A stretch of 64,000 bases of DNA from Dictyobacter alpinus (GCF_003967575.1 NZ_BIFT01000001.1:1922001-1986000), one strand, 5' to 3'; positions 44,230 to 53,745 are shown, counted from the stretch's first letter. The notes: a model not told the origin generated them from the sequence alone. Translations and numbers: made by a program.

Positions 44230-44373
44230 CGGCAGGTCTTGCACCTGCAACCTGTTCACGTATGTAATGTTCCCTAAACACGTATTCGTGTTGAAGCGAA
44301 CCTATCCAGGCGCGTGCTGCGCGCTGTTTGTACATGTTCGGACGTGAACAGGTTGCAGGTGCAAGACCTGCCG
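44230..44373. repeat. Family-C long-armed element, copy 1
   Basis: The 32-base arm 44230-44261 (CGGCAGGTCTTGCACCTGCA...) pairs perfectly with 44342-44373. The 80-base loop contains CACGTATG...AAACACGTATTC and a GGCGCGTGCTGCGCGC hairpin. It shares the outer CGGCAGG-CTTG pattern and loop sequence with 53843-53995. Confidence 0.8.
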
Positions 44374-44439
44374 CTACGTTGTATTATTCGCTGACCAATG
44401 CTTAATGCGCGAGATGTGCATACGGCTTTAAATAACGAG

Positions 44440-45342
44440 TTAGCGGGCTGTCTGTATCAATGCCTGATAAAACGCAGGGACATCAGTACGCTCGGGGAGA
44501 CCTGCCACTTGTCCATCACCAAGTTCGATAATACTCCAGGCGCCATTGTCCTGCCTGGCGACATCCATCGTAAAAAAGCGGCTCTGGATACGGCGCGCCA
44601 CCGGCAGCAGAAGATCCAATGGGGGCATCTCCTGTCCATATCCTTCCTGCTCCCAATAGGGAATAGTCTGGAGATGCTTTCCATCACAGAAGAAGAGACG
44701 ATATTCCCTTGTTAATGGCATGCTACTTTTGGCGTGGCTACCCAGCGGCTCAAACTGCTGGTATGCACGAAAAACGAGTCCTTCATTCAGATCATCACCC
44801 TGCAACTCGATAAAACGGTTTACTACGCGTTCCACTTCTGAGCGATCCGCCGCCGAAGGAATATAACAGGCTTCAAACCATTCATGTTTGCGGGACTTCA
44901 CATAATCTTTTAGCACCACTGGGCTATCCCCGAAGGGTTGTAACAGCTCCATTATCTCATCCAGGTCTGGCTCTCCATATACAGGCGTCCAGACGGTCTG
45001 AGGCGTTACCTCCTGGATCAGGTGATAGGATGCAGGCAAATGATGGCAGTGGATATAGGCCTGAGGCATATTAATCAAGAAGAGATTTTTTTCGGCCAGG
45101 GCGGCATATAATTGTATATAATTATCTGGTTTGAGCATCCAGCCCCGGTAAATCGCTACTTCAGGTTGCTCGGCCGCCTGGATCCTACGGATAGCACGTT
45201 GATCATCGTACTGCTCAACCAGCGCCTCAAAATCCAGCAGTGAGGTAGGAATCTCCAATTGCTCTACCGCCGCCACTTCCGTTGCATACATAGCTTCGGG
45301 TTGACGCTTATTCAATGGATCAGCACAAAAGATCATACGCAT
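44440..45342 (-). CDS. ATP-grasp domain protein (R2K/DUF4343-like)
   Basis: A 300-residue protein, started at MRMIFCADPLNKRQPEAMY (45342) rather than the ATG at 45357. The family trait is a compact ATP-grasp: VVLKDYVKSRKHEW as the nucleotide loop lysine strand, FRAYQQFEPLGSHAKSSMPLTREYRLFF, then SRFFTMDVARQDNGAWSIIELGDGQVAGLPE with the metal-binding Asp/Glu. Many such proteins ligate amino acids to peptides or to modified proteins; substrate unknown here. Confidence 0.75.
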   Translation of the reverse strand: MRMIFCADPLNKRQPEAMYATEVAAVEQLEIPTSLLDFEALVEQYDDQRAIRRIQAAEQPEVAIYRGWMLKPDNYIQLYAALAEKNLFLINMPQAYIHCHHLPASYHLIQEVTPQTVWTPVYGEPDLDEIMELLQPFGDSPVVLKDYVKSRKHEWFEACYIPSAADRSEVERVVNRFIELQGDDLNEGLVFRAYQQFEPLGSHAKSSMPLTREYRLFFCDGKHLQTIPYWEQEGYGQEMPPLDLLLPVARRIQSRFFTMDVARQDNGAWSIIELGDGQVAGLPERTDVPAFYQALIQTAR

Positions 45343-45546
45343 CTGGACATCCCTCATTCTTTTTTATTAAGCAAGCAGCAGCACATATATTCTCAGCAAG
45401 CGGACTTCCTTGATTATTATCAAATAACGCCCGGCCGTTGTAAAGCCCCTCCACCACTATCAGGGTGATATACTACGAATAAACAAAAGCTATCAACAGA
45501 TAGTGCTTGATTTCCGTAACCTTGTGACCTTAAGGAGATTAAAAGT

Positions 45547-46323
45547 ATGGCAGAGTACACCTCTATCCTCATTGAACGCAAGCAGCGCGTCGCCATTGTT
45601 ACGTTGAATCGTCCCAGAGAATTAAATGCCCTGAACTTTCAACTGGTCGCCGAGCTGGCCACTGCGCTGGAGGAATTAGATCGCGATGAGGCGATTGGCT
45701 GTATTGTGCTCACCGGTGCCGGTGAGAAAGCCTTCGCTGCAGGTGCAGATATTAAGGAGATGGCCGACAAAACACCGATCGAAATGATGATTGGCGGCTT
45801 CGAGTCCTGGGAACGGATCCGCAGGATTCATACACCGACGATCGCGGCCGTCAATGGCTATGCCCTGGGTGGTGGCTGCGAACTGGCGCTGCATTGCGAC
45901 ATCATCATGGCTTCTGATAATGCACGCTTTGGACAGCCAGAGATACAGCTGGGCGTAATTCCCGGTGCGGGTGGTACACAGCGTCTGGCACGTACCCTGG
46001 GTAAGTATCGTACGATGGAGATGGTTTTGACTGGCTCGACGGTTAGCGCCAAAGAGTTAGAGGGGCTGGGACTGGTAAATCATGTGGTCCCACAGGCTGA
46101 ACTGCTCAATGAGACGCTCAAGCTGGCCGATAAAATCGCCAGTCAGGCTCCTATAGCGGCCCGGCTGGCGAAAGAAGCGGTGCTGGCCGCCTTTGATACT
46201 TCCCTGCAAGATGGTTTAGAGATTGAGCGTAAAAACTTCTTTTTGCTCTTCTCAACCAAAGATATGCGTGAGGGAATGCAGGCCTTTATCGAGAAACGTA
46301 AAGCCAACTTTCAGGGCAAGTAG
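45547..46323 (+). CDS. Enoyl-CoA hydratase/isomerase family protein
   Basis: A 258-residue crotonase. It has VTLNRPRELNALN, GAGEKAFAAGADIKEM (oxyanion-hole loop), ALGGGCELALHCDIIMASDNARFGQPEIQLGVIPGAGGTQRL, and YRTMEMVLTG. Both Glu positions of true hydratases (GQPE and MEMVLTG) are present, so enoyl-CoA hydration in beta-oxidation is likely. AAGGAGA precedes the ATG. It stands alone among other directions. Confidence 0.93.
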   Translation: MAEYTSILIERKQRVAIVTLNRPRELNALNFQLVAELATALEELDRDEAIGCIVLTGAGEKAFAAGADIKEMADKTPIEMMIGGFESWERIRRIHTPTIAAVNGYALGGGCELALHCDIIMASDNARFGQPEIQLGVIPGAGGTQRLARTLGKYRTMEMVLTGSTVSAKELEGLGLVNHVVPQAELLNETLKLADKIASQAPIAARLAKEAVLAAFDTSLQDGLEIERKNFFLLFSTKDMREGMQAFIEKRKANFQGK

Positions 46324-46344
46324 CTTTGCCAGTCAAGGCCCATA

Positions 46345-46428
46345 CCGCCCGCGTAGCGGGCGGAGAGGGAGGAGGAGATTCCGGGGGCACAGCCCCCGAA
46401 CCCCCAGTCAAGGGGCTTGCTGCCCCTT
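46345..46428. repeat. Three-hairpin GC module, copy 3
   Basis: Hairpins CCGCCCGC-GTA-GCGGGCGG (46345-46363), CGGGGGC-ACA-GCCCCCG (46382-46398), and AAGGGGC-TTGCT-GCCCCTT (46410-46428). Spacers GAGGGAGGAGGAG and CCCCCAGTC match the other copies. It follows the enoyl-CoA hydratase stop by 21 bases and could terminate it. Confidence 0.8.
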
Positions 46429-46502
46429 GCATCCCCGCTTTTCACTCAAAGGGTGGGCCTTCATATGCATCGCAGCTTTGCCAGCAAATGATGTCTGACA
46501 GG

Positions 46503-46958
46503 CTACTGGCCAACGTTTTCGCCGTGGATTGCTGAATGATAAGCTTCCTGAAGTTTGGGTACTGTTTCGTAGTTTGTCAGCTCATCTGGATTAATCCAGC
46601 GCATAGCTACAGCCTCCCAATCGGTCTTAATATCCTCAGGGGCCAGCACAGAGAAAAGAAAAGGGTGGACATAAAAATGTCGATCGAGCTCTTCATCCAG
46701 ATGCTCGACGATAGCTCCACGCTTTAGCATCCGCACCTGATCGCGCTGCAGACTGGTCTCCTCGCCAATTTCCACAAACGCCTGCTCGTCTGGCGTGACA
46801 TTGGGTTCCACAAAACCACTGATACCTGCCCAGTGCTCATGATAGCTACCAACCTTCTGGCTACGCTGTACAATCAGCAATTGACCATCGTCTCGCACAA
46901 GAAAACAGGTAACCACATGTGTAGGCCGTAATGGTTTGGAAGAATGTGCTGCACTCAT
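46503..46958 (-). CDS. Nudix-family hydrolase with degenerate Nudix box
   Basis: A 151-residue protein starting MSAAHSSKPLRPTHVVTCFLVRDDGQLLIVQRSQKVG. The Nudix segment is GFVEPNVTPDEQAFVEIGEETSL: the Glu pair (EE) that holds magnesium is present, but the first Glu of GX5E is Val and the Arg of REUXEE is Val. It may have altered or weak activity. Likely substrates are nucleoside diphosphate derivatives. Confidence 0.75.
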   Translation of the reverse strand: MSAAHSSKPLRPTHVVTCFLVRDDGQLLIVQRSQKVGSYHEHWAGISGFVEPNVTPDEQAFVEIGEETSLQRDQVRMLKRGAIVEHLDEELDRHFYVHPFLFSVLAPEDIKTDWEAVAMRWINPDELTNYETVPKLQEAYHSAIHGENVGQ

Positions 46959-47074
46959 TTATCTCTCCTTTACTCATGAGATGACAAAAGCATTTATTTC
47001 TTGTATACTTTTACAATCCGTCAATCATGATGGATACTAAAAAGCATGCAATCTGCCTGGGAGTTAATCCTCGT

Positions 47075-48343
47075 ATGAAAGCACAAGATATAACAACTGA
47101 ACAAACAGAAGCCAGCAAGCCTATCAGCCTGGCAGGAGTATGGCGATCCGCGCTCGATCCATGGCGCAAGGCTGCCCTTGCGGCGCTACCTACATTTCTG
47201 CTAACACGCCTGCTGTTACTGGTCTTAACCTATTTTGGTGGCATCCTGTTCAATGCACAGGGCGCATCATCATTTGCCTTTACTGCTAATAGCATACTCT
47301 ATAACTGGTATCATTGGGATGCCATACGCACGCTGGCCATTGCCACACGGGGCTATGTTGATCCCAGTTACACCGCTATTTTCCCACTTTATCCAGTTAT
47401 CATCCATACATTTAGTGCGCCTCTACACATCGATATCCTGCTAGCGGCAATGCTCATTTCAAATCTGGCCTTTTTTGCCGCCCTGATGGTTCTCTATCTT
47501 CTCGTCGAAGCTGAGTTTGATGCAGGTACCGCCAGACGTGCGCTACTCTACCTGGCAGTATTTCCAACTGCTCTCTTCTTTTTCATGGCCTATAATAGTG
47601 CTCTGTTACTTTTATTCACGTTGCTTTGCCTGTATTTCCTGCGTCGGGGTTCGTGGTGGCTGGCGGGTCTTGCAGGTGCGCTGGCAACGTTAACTGATCT
47701 GTTTGGCTGCATATTATTTGTTGTCTTCCTGTGTGAGTTCTTCCGACAACAGGGACCAGAGCTACGCAAACAAGAGAATCTAGCAGAAAAGCGCGAGCGC
47801 ATACTCAAGCTGTTGCCCCTGGTAGCCGCCCTGTTCATCCCACTGGGACTCATAATTTACAGTCTGGCACTCCAAAAACCCTTTCATAATCCACTGGTCT
47901 TTTTACATCCGCAAGAGGCCAACAATAACGTCTCTTTAGGAGGATTGTTTACAGCCCTGCACATACTAACCAGCGGCTCCTGGTTGACCTATGCAGCAGC
48001 CCATGCCCTCTTTGAACTCCTGATTCTTTCAGGCATGCTCCTCCTTTTGTTTATGGGTTGGAAAGGTCGTGAGCGACTGGCAGCGGGACAATGGCCGTGG
48101 CTGGTATTTGGTACGCTGGCCATCCTGTATGCCATTTTGCTCCCCAATCAACCAGGCTTGCCGGCGAATCAATTTGATCCATTGCCATCCGTCCAATATG
48201 TGGCATTGCTTTTCATTCCCGGTCTACTCGTCCTGGCGCGCCTTGGTCGCTATCCATGGCTCCATCAGACCTACTTACTCTTTGCCACACCCATGCTAGC
48301 ATTTCTAGTCTTCCAGCTGTTTAAAATACTCTGGGCCATGTAA
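47075..48343 (+). CDS. PIG-V-like / GT-C membrane glycosyltransferase
   Basis: A 422-residue polytopic membrane protein. The ATG at 47075 is preferred, as GGGAG lies nine bases upstream and a TATACT -10 is at about 47004; the ATG at 47027 would leave an 11-base leader. PIG-V-like features are WYHWDAIRTLAIATRGYVDPSYTAIFPLYPVIIHTFSAP and AVFPTALFFFMAYNSALLLLFTLLCLYFLRRGSWWLAGLAGALATLT. Such enzymes use polyprenol-phosphate mannose, so a mannosyl transfer to an envelope lipid is a fair guess. Confidence 0.75.
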   Translation: MKAQDITTEQTEASKPISLAGVWRSALDPWRKAALAALPTFLLTRLLLLVLTYFGGILFNAQGASSFAFTANSILYNWYHWDAIRTLAIATRGYVDPSYTAIFPLYPVIIHTFSAPLHIDILLAAMLISNLAFFAALMVLYLLVEAEFDAGTARRALLYLAVFPTALFFFMAYNSALLLLFTLLCLYFLRRGSWWLAGLAGALATLTDLFGCILFVVFLCEFFRQQGPELRKQENLAEKRERILKLLPLVAALFIPLGLIIYSLALQKPFHNPLVFLHPQEANNNVSLGGLFTALHILTSGSWLTYAAAHALFELLILSGMLLLLFMGWKGRERLAAGQWPWLVFGTLAILYAILLPNQPGLPANQFDPLPSVQYVALLFIPGLLVLARLGRYPWLHQTYLLFATPMLAFLVFQLFKILWAM

Positions 48344-48802
48344 ATAACAACTGATCCGGCCGATCATGAGCAACATTGTTTCGCTCCATGGATAAACCCA
48401 TAGCATTAAAAAAATAGCAGAGATACAAGATCAACAGTAGAAAAAGGGGAGGGACAAGAAGAAGACAGTGATGCTCGCAACAATGGCAAAGTATGAACGC
48501 TTTATGACAAAATAAAGAATAAGAGAAAGTTGACAACAACAGACCAAAGCCATGCACGCATGGCACGCTGTTCTACAGCTCATCTGCTCGTATGATATGT
48601 TAAGAGTAGATACTTCTGCCACGTATTTTGTGTTTCATCCAAGTTTTCTTCTTGACGTATAGTTAACACTCTTATATAGTATGGTTGGTACATAGTGCAT
48701 TTTTGCCTATGGCCCACAGCTAAAAATCACATAAATTACATGAAATAGTCATTTTCGAGCCTTTACAGGCCTGATTGCCTTTACAATTGGAGGTAGGCCG
48801 AC
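48344..48802. other. Intergenic region upstream of rny
   Basis: No gene is supported. It contains a strong sigma-A-like promoter at 48652-48680 close to the rny end, and a leader of about 115 bases. The left part is AG-rich and unremarkable. Confidence 0.6.
48652..48680 (+). promoter_or_regulatory. Promoter of rny
   Basis: TTGACG (48652-48657) and TATAGT (48675-48680) are separated by exactly 17 bases. Start of transcription would be near 48687, leaving a 115-base leader before the GTG at 48803. Confidence 0.7.
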
Positions 48803-50350
48803 GTGTTTAGTATTATCGTCTGGGCCATAGCTCTTCTCCTGGGAGCTGTTTTAGCTCTGTTTGTTGGTTATGCACTCGGCGCATCACGCAACAAAGTTGC
48901 CTTTGAAGAAAAGTTGCGCGCCCTGAAAGATGCCAGTGAGCTACGCTTGCTCGCTGTACAAGATCAGCAAAGCCTGGCCCTGCGGGAAGCCCGTGATGAA
49001 ACTGCGAGTATTCGCACGGTCATCGAACGGGAAAACGCAGAGCGACGCTCAGAACTGCAGCGCCAGGAACGGCGCATCGTACAAAAAGAAGAGAATCTTG
49101 AGCGCAAAATGGATGCGCTTGAGCAACGTGAACGTAAATTACAAACGAAAGAGCGTGGCCTGGAACAAAACCGCGAGGAATTGGAAGAGCTCAAGCGCCA
49201 ACAAATTGCAGAGATTGAACGCATTGCTCAGTTAACCCAGGAACAAGCACAGGAACTGCTATTGGATCGTGTAGAGCAGCAGGTACGGATGGAGGCTTCG
49301 CGGCGCGCTCGTCGTATTGAAGAGGAGGCTCGTGAAGATGCGGAGGCCAGAGCCCGTGAGATTATTACACTGGCCATTCAGCGCTGCGCTTCAGATCAGG
49401 TAGCGGAGGCGGTTGTCTCAGTTGTTCCTTTGCCTAATGACGATATGAAAGGACGCATCATCGGACGTGAAGGCCGTAACATCCGTGCGCTTGAAGCTGC
49501 AACCGGTGTTGATCTGATCATCGATGATACTCCTGAGGCCGTGATCCTCTCTGGTTTTGATCCTGTGCGCCGTGAAATCGCACGTGTTGCATTGACAAAG
49601 TTAATCATGGATGGTCGTATCCATCCCGCTCGTATTGAAGATGTGGTGGCCAAGGCACGTCAGGAAGTTGATCTGATTGTGCGTGAAGCCGGTGAGAATG
49701 CTGCCCTGGAGGCGAATGTGCACGGTCTACAATCAGACCTGCTCAAGATTCTGGGCCGCCTACGTTTCCGTACGAGCTATGGACAAAATGTGCTTACCCA
49801 TTCGGTCGAGGTATCACTGCTGGCAGCTACAATCGCCCACGAACTGGGTGCCGATGTGAATGTCTGTAAGACGGCCGCGCTCTTGCATGATATGGGTAAA
49901 GCTATCGACCAGGAGGTAGAGGGACCACACGCCATTATTGGTGGTGAAATCGCGCGCCGCTTTGGTAAATCGCCCAAAATTGTGCACGCGATGGTGGCTC
50001 ATCACGCCACCGAGACTGAGCCCCAGACGTTAGAGGCAGCTATTGTACAGGCCGCCGACGCCATCTCTGCCGCCCGTCCTGGAGCGCGCCGAGAGACCAT
50101 TGATCTCTATATTAAACGTCTGGAAGCACTTGAGCATATCGCCAATTCCTTTACAGGCGTCGAAAAGTCTTTCGCCATTCAGGCGGGACGCGAAGTGCGC
50201 ATCATCGTCAAACCTGAAGAGATTGATGAATATGCAGCCGTGCGTCTGGCCAGCGATATCTCACATAAAATCGAGGAAGATCTGGACTATCCAGGACAAA
50301 TCAAGGTCTGCGTTGTACGTGAAACGCGCTCCGTTGATTATGCTAGATAG
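48803..50350 (+). CDS. rny: Ribonuclease Y
   Basis: A 515-residue membrane-anchored endoribonuclease initiating mRNA decay. A GTG start (48803) follows GGAGG. Residues 3-25 span the membrane, residues 30-190 are a charged coiled coil, the KH domain includes GRIIGREGRNIRALEAATGVDLIIDDTPEAVILSGF (about 213-250), and the HD domain has NVLTHSVEVSLLAATIA and TAALLHDMGKAIDQE with the catalytic HD pair. Length is typical. Confidence 0.95.
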   Translation: MFSIIVWAIALLLGAVLALFVGYALGASRNKVAFEEKLRALKDASELRLLAVQDQQSLALREARDETASIRTVIERENAERRSELQRQERRIVQKEENLERKMDALEQRERKLQTKERGLEQNREELEELKRQQIAEIERIAQLTQEQAQELLLDRVEQQVRMEASRRARRIEEEAREDAEARAREIITLAIQRCASDQVAEAVVSVVPLPNDDMKGRIIGREGRNIRALEAATGVDLIIDDTPEAVILSGFDPVRREIARVALTKLIMDGRIHPARIEDVVAKARQEVDLIVREAGENAALEANVHGLQSDLLKILGRLRFRTSYGQNVLTHSVEVSLLAATIAHELGADVNVCKTAALLHDMGKAIDQEVEGPHAIIGGEIARRFGKSPKIVHAMVAHHATETEPQTLEAAIVQAADAISAARPGARRETIDLYIKRLEALEHIANSFTGVEKSFAIQAGREVRIIVKPEEIDEYAAVRLASDISHKIEEDLDYPGQIKVCVVRETRSVDYAR

Positions 50351-50375
50351 CTTGATCTAACATTGTTATAGACAG

Positions 50376-50432
50376 GCGTATGCTTGTAATTTACAACGTC
50401 AATGTTGTTTATTACAAGCATACGCTTTTTGG
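50376..50432 (+). terminator. Terminator after rny
   Basis: GCGTATGCTTGTAAT (50376-50390) pairs with ATTACAAGCATACGC (50411-50425), with inner bases also partly paired, then TTTTT. It overlaps the upstream open frame of the PHP gene, supporting the later start for that gene. Confidence 0.85.
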
Positions 50433-50485
50433 TTTTGTACTCAGAGGTCCGACCTCTGCATCACTTAAGGAAATGTAGAAATTTA

Positions 50486-51370
50486 ATGGCAAATTTAGTT
50501 GATCTCCATACACATTCTACGGCTTCTGACGGAATCTATAGTCCTACTGATCTATTGCAGCAGGCACATGATGTAGGACTCAAGGTGCTGGCGCTGACGG
50601 ATCATGATAGTACACAGGGAATTGAAGAGGCCAGAGCGGCAGCGCAAGACCTGGGCATTGAGTTGATTCCTGGCATCGAGCTAAATACTGATGTCAGTGG
50701 CGGCGAGATCCATGTGTTGGGCTACTTTCTAGAATATCAACGTCCAGAATTTCAGGCGGTGCTGAAAATATTGCGCGATGCACGTGAGCGCCGTGGCGAA
50801 CGTATGGTAGAGTTGCTCAATGAAGAAGGTGTTAAGGTTTCCTGGGAACGTGTACGCGAGCTAGCTAAAGGGGCCGTTGGGCGTCCCCATGTCGCTAAAG
50901 CGCTGATGGAAGCCGGCTACGTACAATCTATTGCCGAGGCCTTTGACAAGTATATCGGCAAAGGCTGTCCGGCCTACGTACCACGCTACAAACTCTCGCC
51001 AGAAGATGCTGTACGCTTGATCAACAGTGCAAACGGACTGGCGGTCATGGCCCATCCAATTGGACTACCCGGACTTGATAAGCTACGGGAATGGTTGCCC
51101 GGACTACAAAAAGCTGGCATGGTCGGCCTGGAAGCTTATTATGGTCCTTATACAGCGAAGGATGAACAAGCCTTGCTTTCACTTGCCAAGCAGTATAATC
51201 TGATTGCTACCGGCGGTACCGATTTCCATGGACCTGGGATCCATCCAACTCCTCTTGGTGGACGTTTTGTGCCCGTGGAGGCGGTCGAACGGTTGAAAAA
51301 ACTGGCGGCACAGCGTCAGGGCTCTACACCACCTGCCTTTGAACTTCCCCCACCAGAGGAAGAGCACTAA
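50486..51370 (+). CDS. PHP-domain metal-dependent phosphoesterase (RNase AM/YciV-like)
   Basis: A 294-residue PHP protein starting MANLVDLHTHSTASDGIYSP. The trinuclear metal site residues are visible in DLHTHSTASDG, LALTDHDSTQG, IPGIELNTD, VLGYF, HPIGL and TGGTDFHGP. Relatives remove 3'-AMP or 5'-nucleotides from RNA ends. The frame opens at 50402, but the rny terminator lies over it. SPase I follows by 28 bases. Confidence 0.88.
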   Translation: MANLVDLHTHSTASDGIYSPTDLLQQAHDVGLKVLALTDHDSTQGIEEARAAAQDLGIELIPGIELNTDVSGGEIHVLGYFLEYQRPEFQAVLKILRDARERRGERMVELLNEEGVKVSWERVRELAKGAVGRPHVAKALMEAGYVQSIAEAFDKYIGKGCPAYVPRYKLSPEDAVRLINSANGLAVMAHPIGLPGLDKLREWLPGLQKAGMVGLEAYYGPYTAKDEQALLSLAKQYNLIATGGTDFHGPGIHPTPLGGRFVPVEAVERLKKLAAQRQGSTPPAFELPPPEEEH

Positions 51371-51398
51371 ATAGCGATAGCAGGAACAGGAGCACAAA

Positions 51399-51977
51399 GT
51401 GAGTCAGGGAGAACCGTCTATTAGAGTACGTTTATGGACACGACAGATCATTGAAACGATCACCCTCGTGCTCTTGATGTTATTAGTTGTTCGTCTTGCC
51501 GTACAAAATTTCCATATTGATGGGCAGAGTATGGAGCCAACGCTGCATGATCAGGAATTCATACTCGTGAATAAAGCTGCGTACCTGCTGCAACAGCCGG
51601 CCCGTGGCGATATCATCGTCTTCCGCTATCCAAAAAATCCACAGGAAGATTATATTAAACGTATCATTGCAACTCCGGGAGACAAGATTAGCATCACGCA
51701 TGATGCAGTTATCGTTGATGGGGTGGCCCTGCATGAACGCTATATAAATAAGCAGGACGCGCACGATTATGATCCAGCCACAACCAGACGTACTATCGGT
51801 AGTGATCAATATTTTGTGATGGGGGATAATCGTGGGAATAGCTCAGATTCACGGGACTGGGGGACGGTGCCACGGCAAAATATTATTGGTAAGGCGATTG
51901 TGGTTTACTGGCCGTTTGGGGTCGATAACTTTGGCTTACTTCCAAGTGAGAGTGATGTTTTTGCGCATGTACATTAG
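51399..51977 (+). CDS. lepB: Signal peptidase I
   Basis: A 192-residue membrane peptidase cutting Sec/Tat signal peptides. GTG start (51399) follows AGGAG. One span at about 17-35, then the catalytic S44 in DGQSMEPTL, K87 in DYIKRIIATPGD, and the conserved YFVMGDNRGNSSDSRDWG. It follows the PHP gene in what looks like a two-gene unit. Confidence 0.95.
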   Translation: MSQGEPSIRVRLWTRQIIETITLVLLMLLVVRLAVQNFHIDGQSMEPTLHDQEFILVNKAAYLLQQPARGDIIVFRYPKNPQEDYIKRIIATPGDKISITHDAVIVDGVALHERYINKQDAHDYDPATTRRTIGSDQYFVMGDNRGNSSDSRDWGTVPRQNIIGKAIVVYWPFGVDNFGLLPSESDVFAHVH

Positions 51978-52023
51978 GTGCATTGGTATATTAGCCACCC
52001 TCGTTCCCTGACGGGAACAGGCT

Positions 52024-52080
52024 TTTTATGATAAGAGGCCAGAATTATGCTGTGCACAATTCTGGCCTCTTATCATAAAA
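52024..52080. terminator. 23-bp-arm perfect hairpin between convergent lepB and accC
   Basis: The arm 52024-52046 (TTTTATGATAAGAGG...) pairs with 52058-52080 around an 11-base loop; T-tracts flank it on both strands. It lies 46 bases after lepB and before the leftward accC end. Confidence 0.85.
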
Positions 52081-52149
52081 CAGTGGGGCGCGTATGATGC
52101 GCTACGCCATTGCCTGTACAGTGAGATGGCGACGGCGATCAGACATGTA

Positions 52150-53745
52150 TTAAAGGCGTCGTAGGCCATCGCGGCGGGCAACATCAAGCCAGCGGTTATT
52201 CTCACCCTGTGTCTGGGTTTGAGGATGACGGCGTGCCTCTTCTTGCTCCGCATTATCGTTGGCCAGCAAACTTGCAACGAGAGCCGCCATCTGTTCGGGT
52301 GACAATTCTACTGGTGTGGGCGCAGCACCATTCTCCTGCTGCTCAGTGGTTACCGACTCCACAGGGCCCGTTTGTCGTCCGTCCCATTCTTCAGCGATAA
52401 AGTCCGTCGAGAAATCGGCAGTAATAAAGCGCGGTTGCTCCAGCAGCCAGCGTGCGAAGGGCAGGGTTGTGCGTACGCCCACCAGCTGATATTCTGCCAG
52501 CGCCCGCCTCAGGCGTGCAATCGCCTGCGTACGATCCTTGCCCCATACGATTAGTTTGGACAGCAAAGGATCATAGAAGAGCGGAACCTGCAAACCTGGA
52601 TACAGACTACTATCGACCCGCACACCTGGTCCTGAGGGCTCCTGTAACGCCAACACGGTACCAGTAGCGGGCAGGAAACGATTCTCTGGATCTTCAGCCG
52701 AGATACGACATTCGATAGCCGCACCACGCAAGCGGATATCGTCCTGCGAAAAGGATAGTGGTAAACCGGCAGCCACCCGTAGCTGTTCCTGTACCAGATC
52801 AACACCAGTACACCACTCGGTCACTGGATGCTCAACCTGGATACGCGCATTAACCTCAAGAAAATAAAAATTGTGGTCAGGTCCCAGCAAAAATTCGGCC
52901 GTGCCAGCATTTACATACTCAATCGAGCGTACCAGATTAATCGCCGCCTCCGTCATACGAGCACGCAAGGCTTCATCCACAATTGGAGATGGCGATTCCT
53001 CAATCAACTTTTGATGGCGGCGCTGAATACTACATTCGCGCTCACCCAGATGCACCACATGACCATACTGGTCCGCGATAAATTGTACCTCGATATGGCG
53101 CGCGGGCGTAACTGCCTTCTCTAAATACACACGACCATCACCAAAGGCGCTCTGGGCTTCACTACGAGCGGTACGCAAAGAGGACAACAGGTCGCGCTCA
53201 TCCCGTACCAGACGAATGCCTTTACCGCCGCCACCGGCGGCCGCCTTCAGCAAAACAGGATAACCCAGACGTCGGGCACTGGCCTGAATCTCTGCATCAT
53301 CCGCGTCATCAATCATCGCCCCTGGCACAATCGGCACACCCGCAGCCTCAGCCGTACGACGGGCCGCCGTCTTCTCTCCCATCGAGCGTTGAGCCGCAGC
53401 CGAAGGTCCAATAAAGATCAGACCAGCTTCCTGACAGGCCTCAACAAAATTGGCATTTTCAGCCAGGAATCCATAACCTGGATGCACCGCCTGAGCGCCT
53501 GACTGGCGCGCCACATCTATCAGGGTCGGAATATGTAAATAGCTCTGAGCAGCCGTTGCTGGCCCAATACGATATGCCTCATCGGCCATACGCACATGGA
53601 GCGCATCCCGGTCCGCGTCACTATAGACAGCGACACTTTGTAAACCCATATCGCGGCAGGCGCGAATTATACGTAGCGCAATCTCACCCCGATTGGCAAT
53701 CAATACCTTCTGAAACGGCCAATCGGCGCTAATAAGTTTCTCCAA
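52150..53745 (-). CDS. accC: Biotin carboxylase subunit of acetyl-CoA carboxylase, with C-terminal extension
   Basis: A 531-residue ATP-dependent biotin carboxylase. The TTG at 53745 is chosen, since AAGGAG lies seven bases upstream; the ATG at 53808 starts a Cys/Phe-rich leader unlike the family. The enzyme core (about 10-455) includes KVLIANRGEIALRIIRACR, AAAGGGGKGIRLV (ATP-grasp loop), GERECSIQRRHQKLIEESPS and EVNARIQVEHPVTE. The last 80 residues (PVELSPEQMAALVASLL...) form an extension not present in the 450-residue family. No accB is adjacent. It could also serve another biotin carboxylase system. Confidence 0.92.
   Translation of the reverse strand: MEKLISADWPFQKVLIANRGEIALRIIRACRDMGLQSVAVYSDADRDALHVRMADEAYRIGPATAAQSYLHIPTLIDVARQSGAQAVHPGYGFLAENANFVEACQEAGLIFIGPSAAAQRSMGEKTAARRTAEAAGVPIVPGAMIDDADDAEIQASARRLGYPVLLKAAAGGGGKGIRLVRDERDLLSSLRTARSEAQSAFGDGRVYLEKAVTPARHIEVQFIADQYGHVVHLGERECSIQRRHQKLIEESPSPIVDEALRARMTEAAINLVRSIEYVNAGTAEFLLGPDHNFYFLEVNARIQVEHPVTEWCTGVDLVQEQLRVAAGLPLSFSQDDIRLRGAAIECRISAEDPENRFLPATGTVLALQEPSGPGVRVDSSLYPGLQVPLFYDPLLSKLIVWGKDRTQAIARLRRALAEYQLVGVRTTLPFARWLLEQPRFITADFSTDFIAEEWDGRQTGPVESVTTEQQENGAAPTPVELSPEQMAALVASLLANDNAEQEEARRHPQTQTQGENNRWLDVARRDGLRRL

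Larger units (their letters stand above)
44124..44439. other. Terminator and family-C repeat after the M20 peptidase
   Basis: No gene is supported. A terminator (44133-44170) and a long-armed element (44230-44373) fill it. A short AT-rich stretch precedes the leftward ATP-grasp gene's end. Confidence 0.7.
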
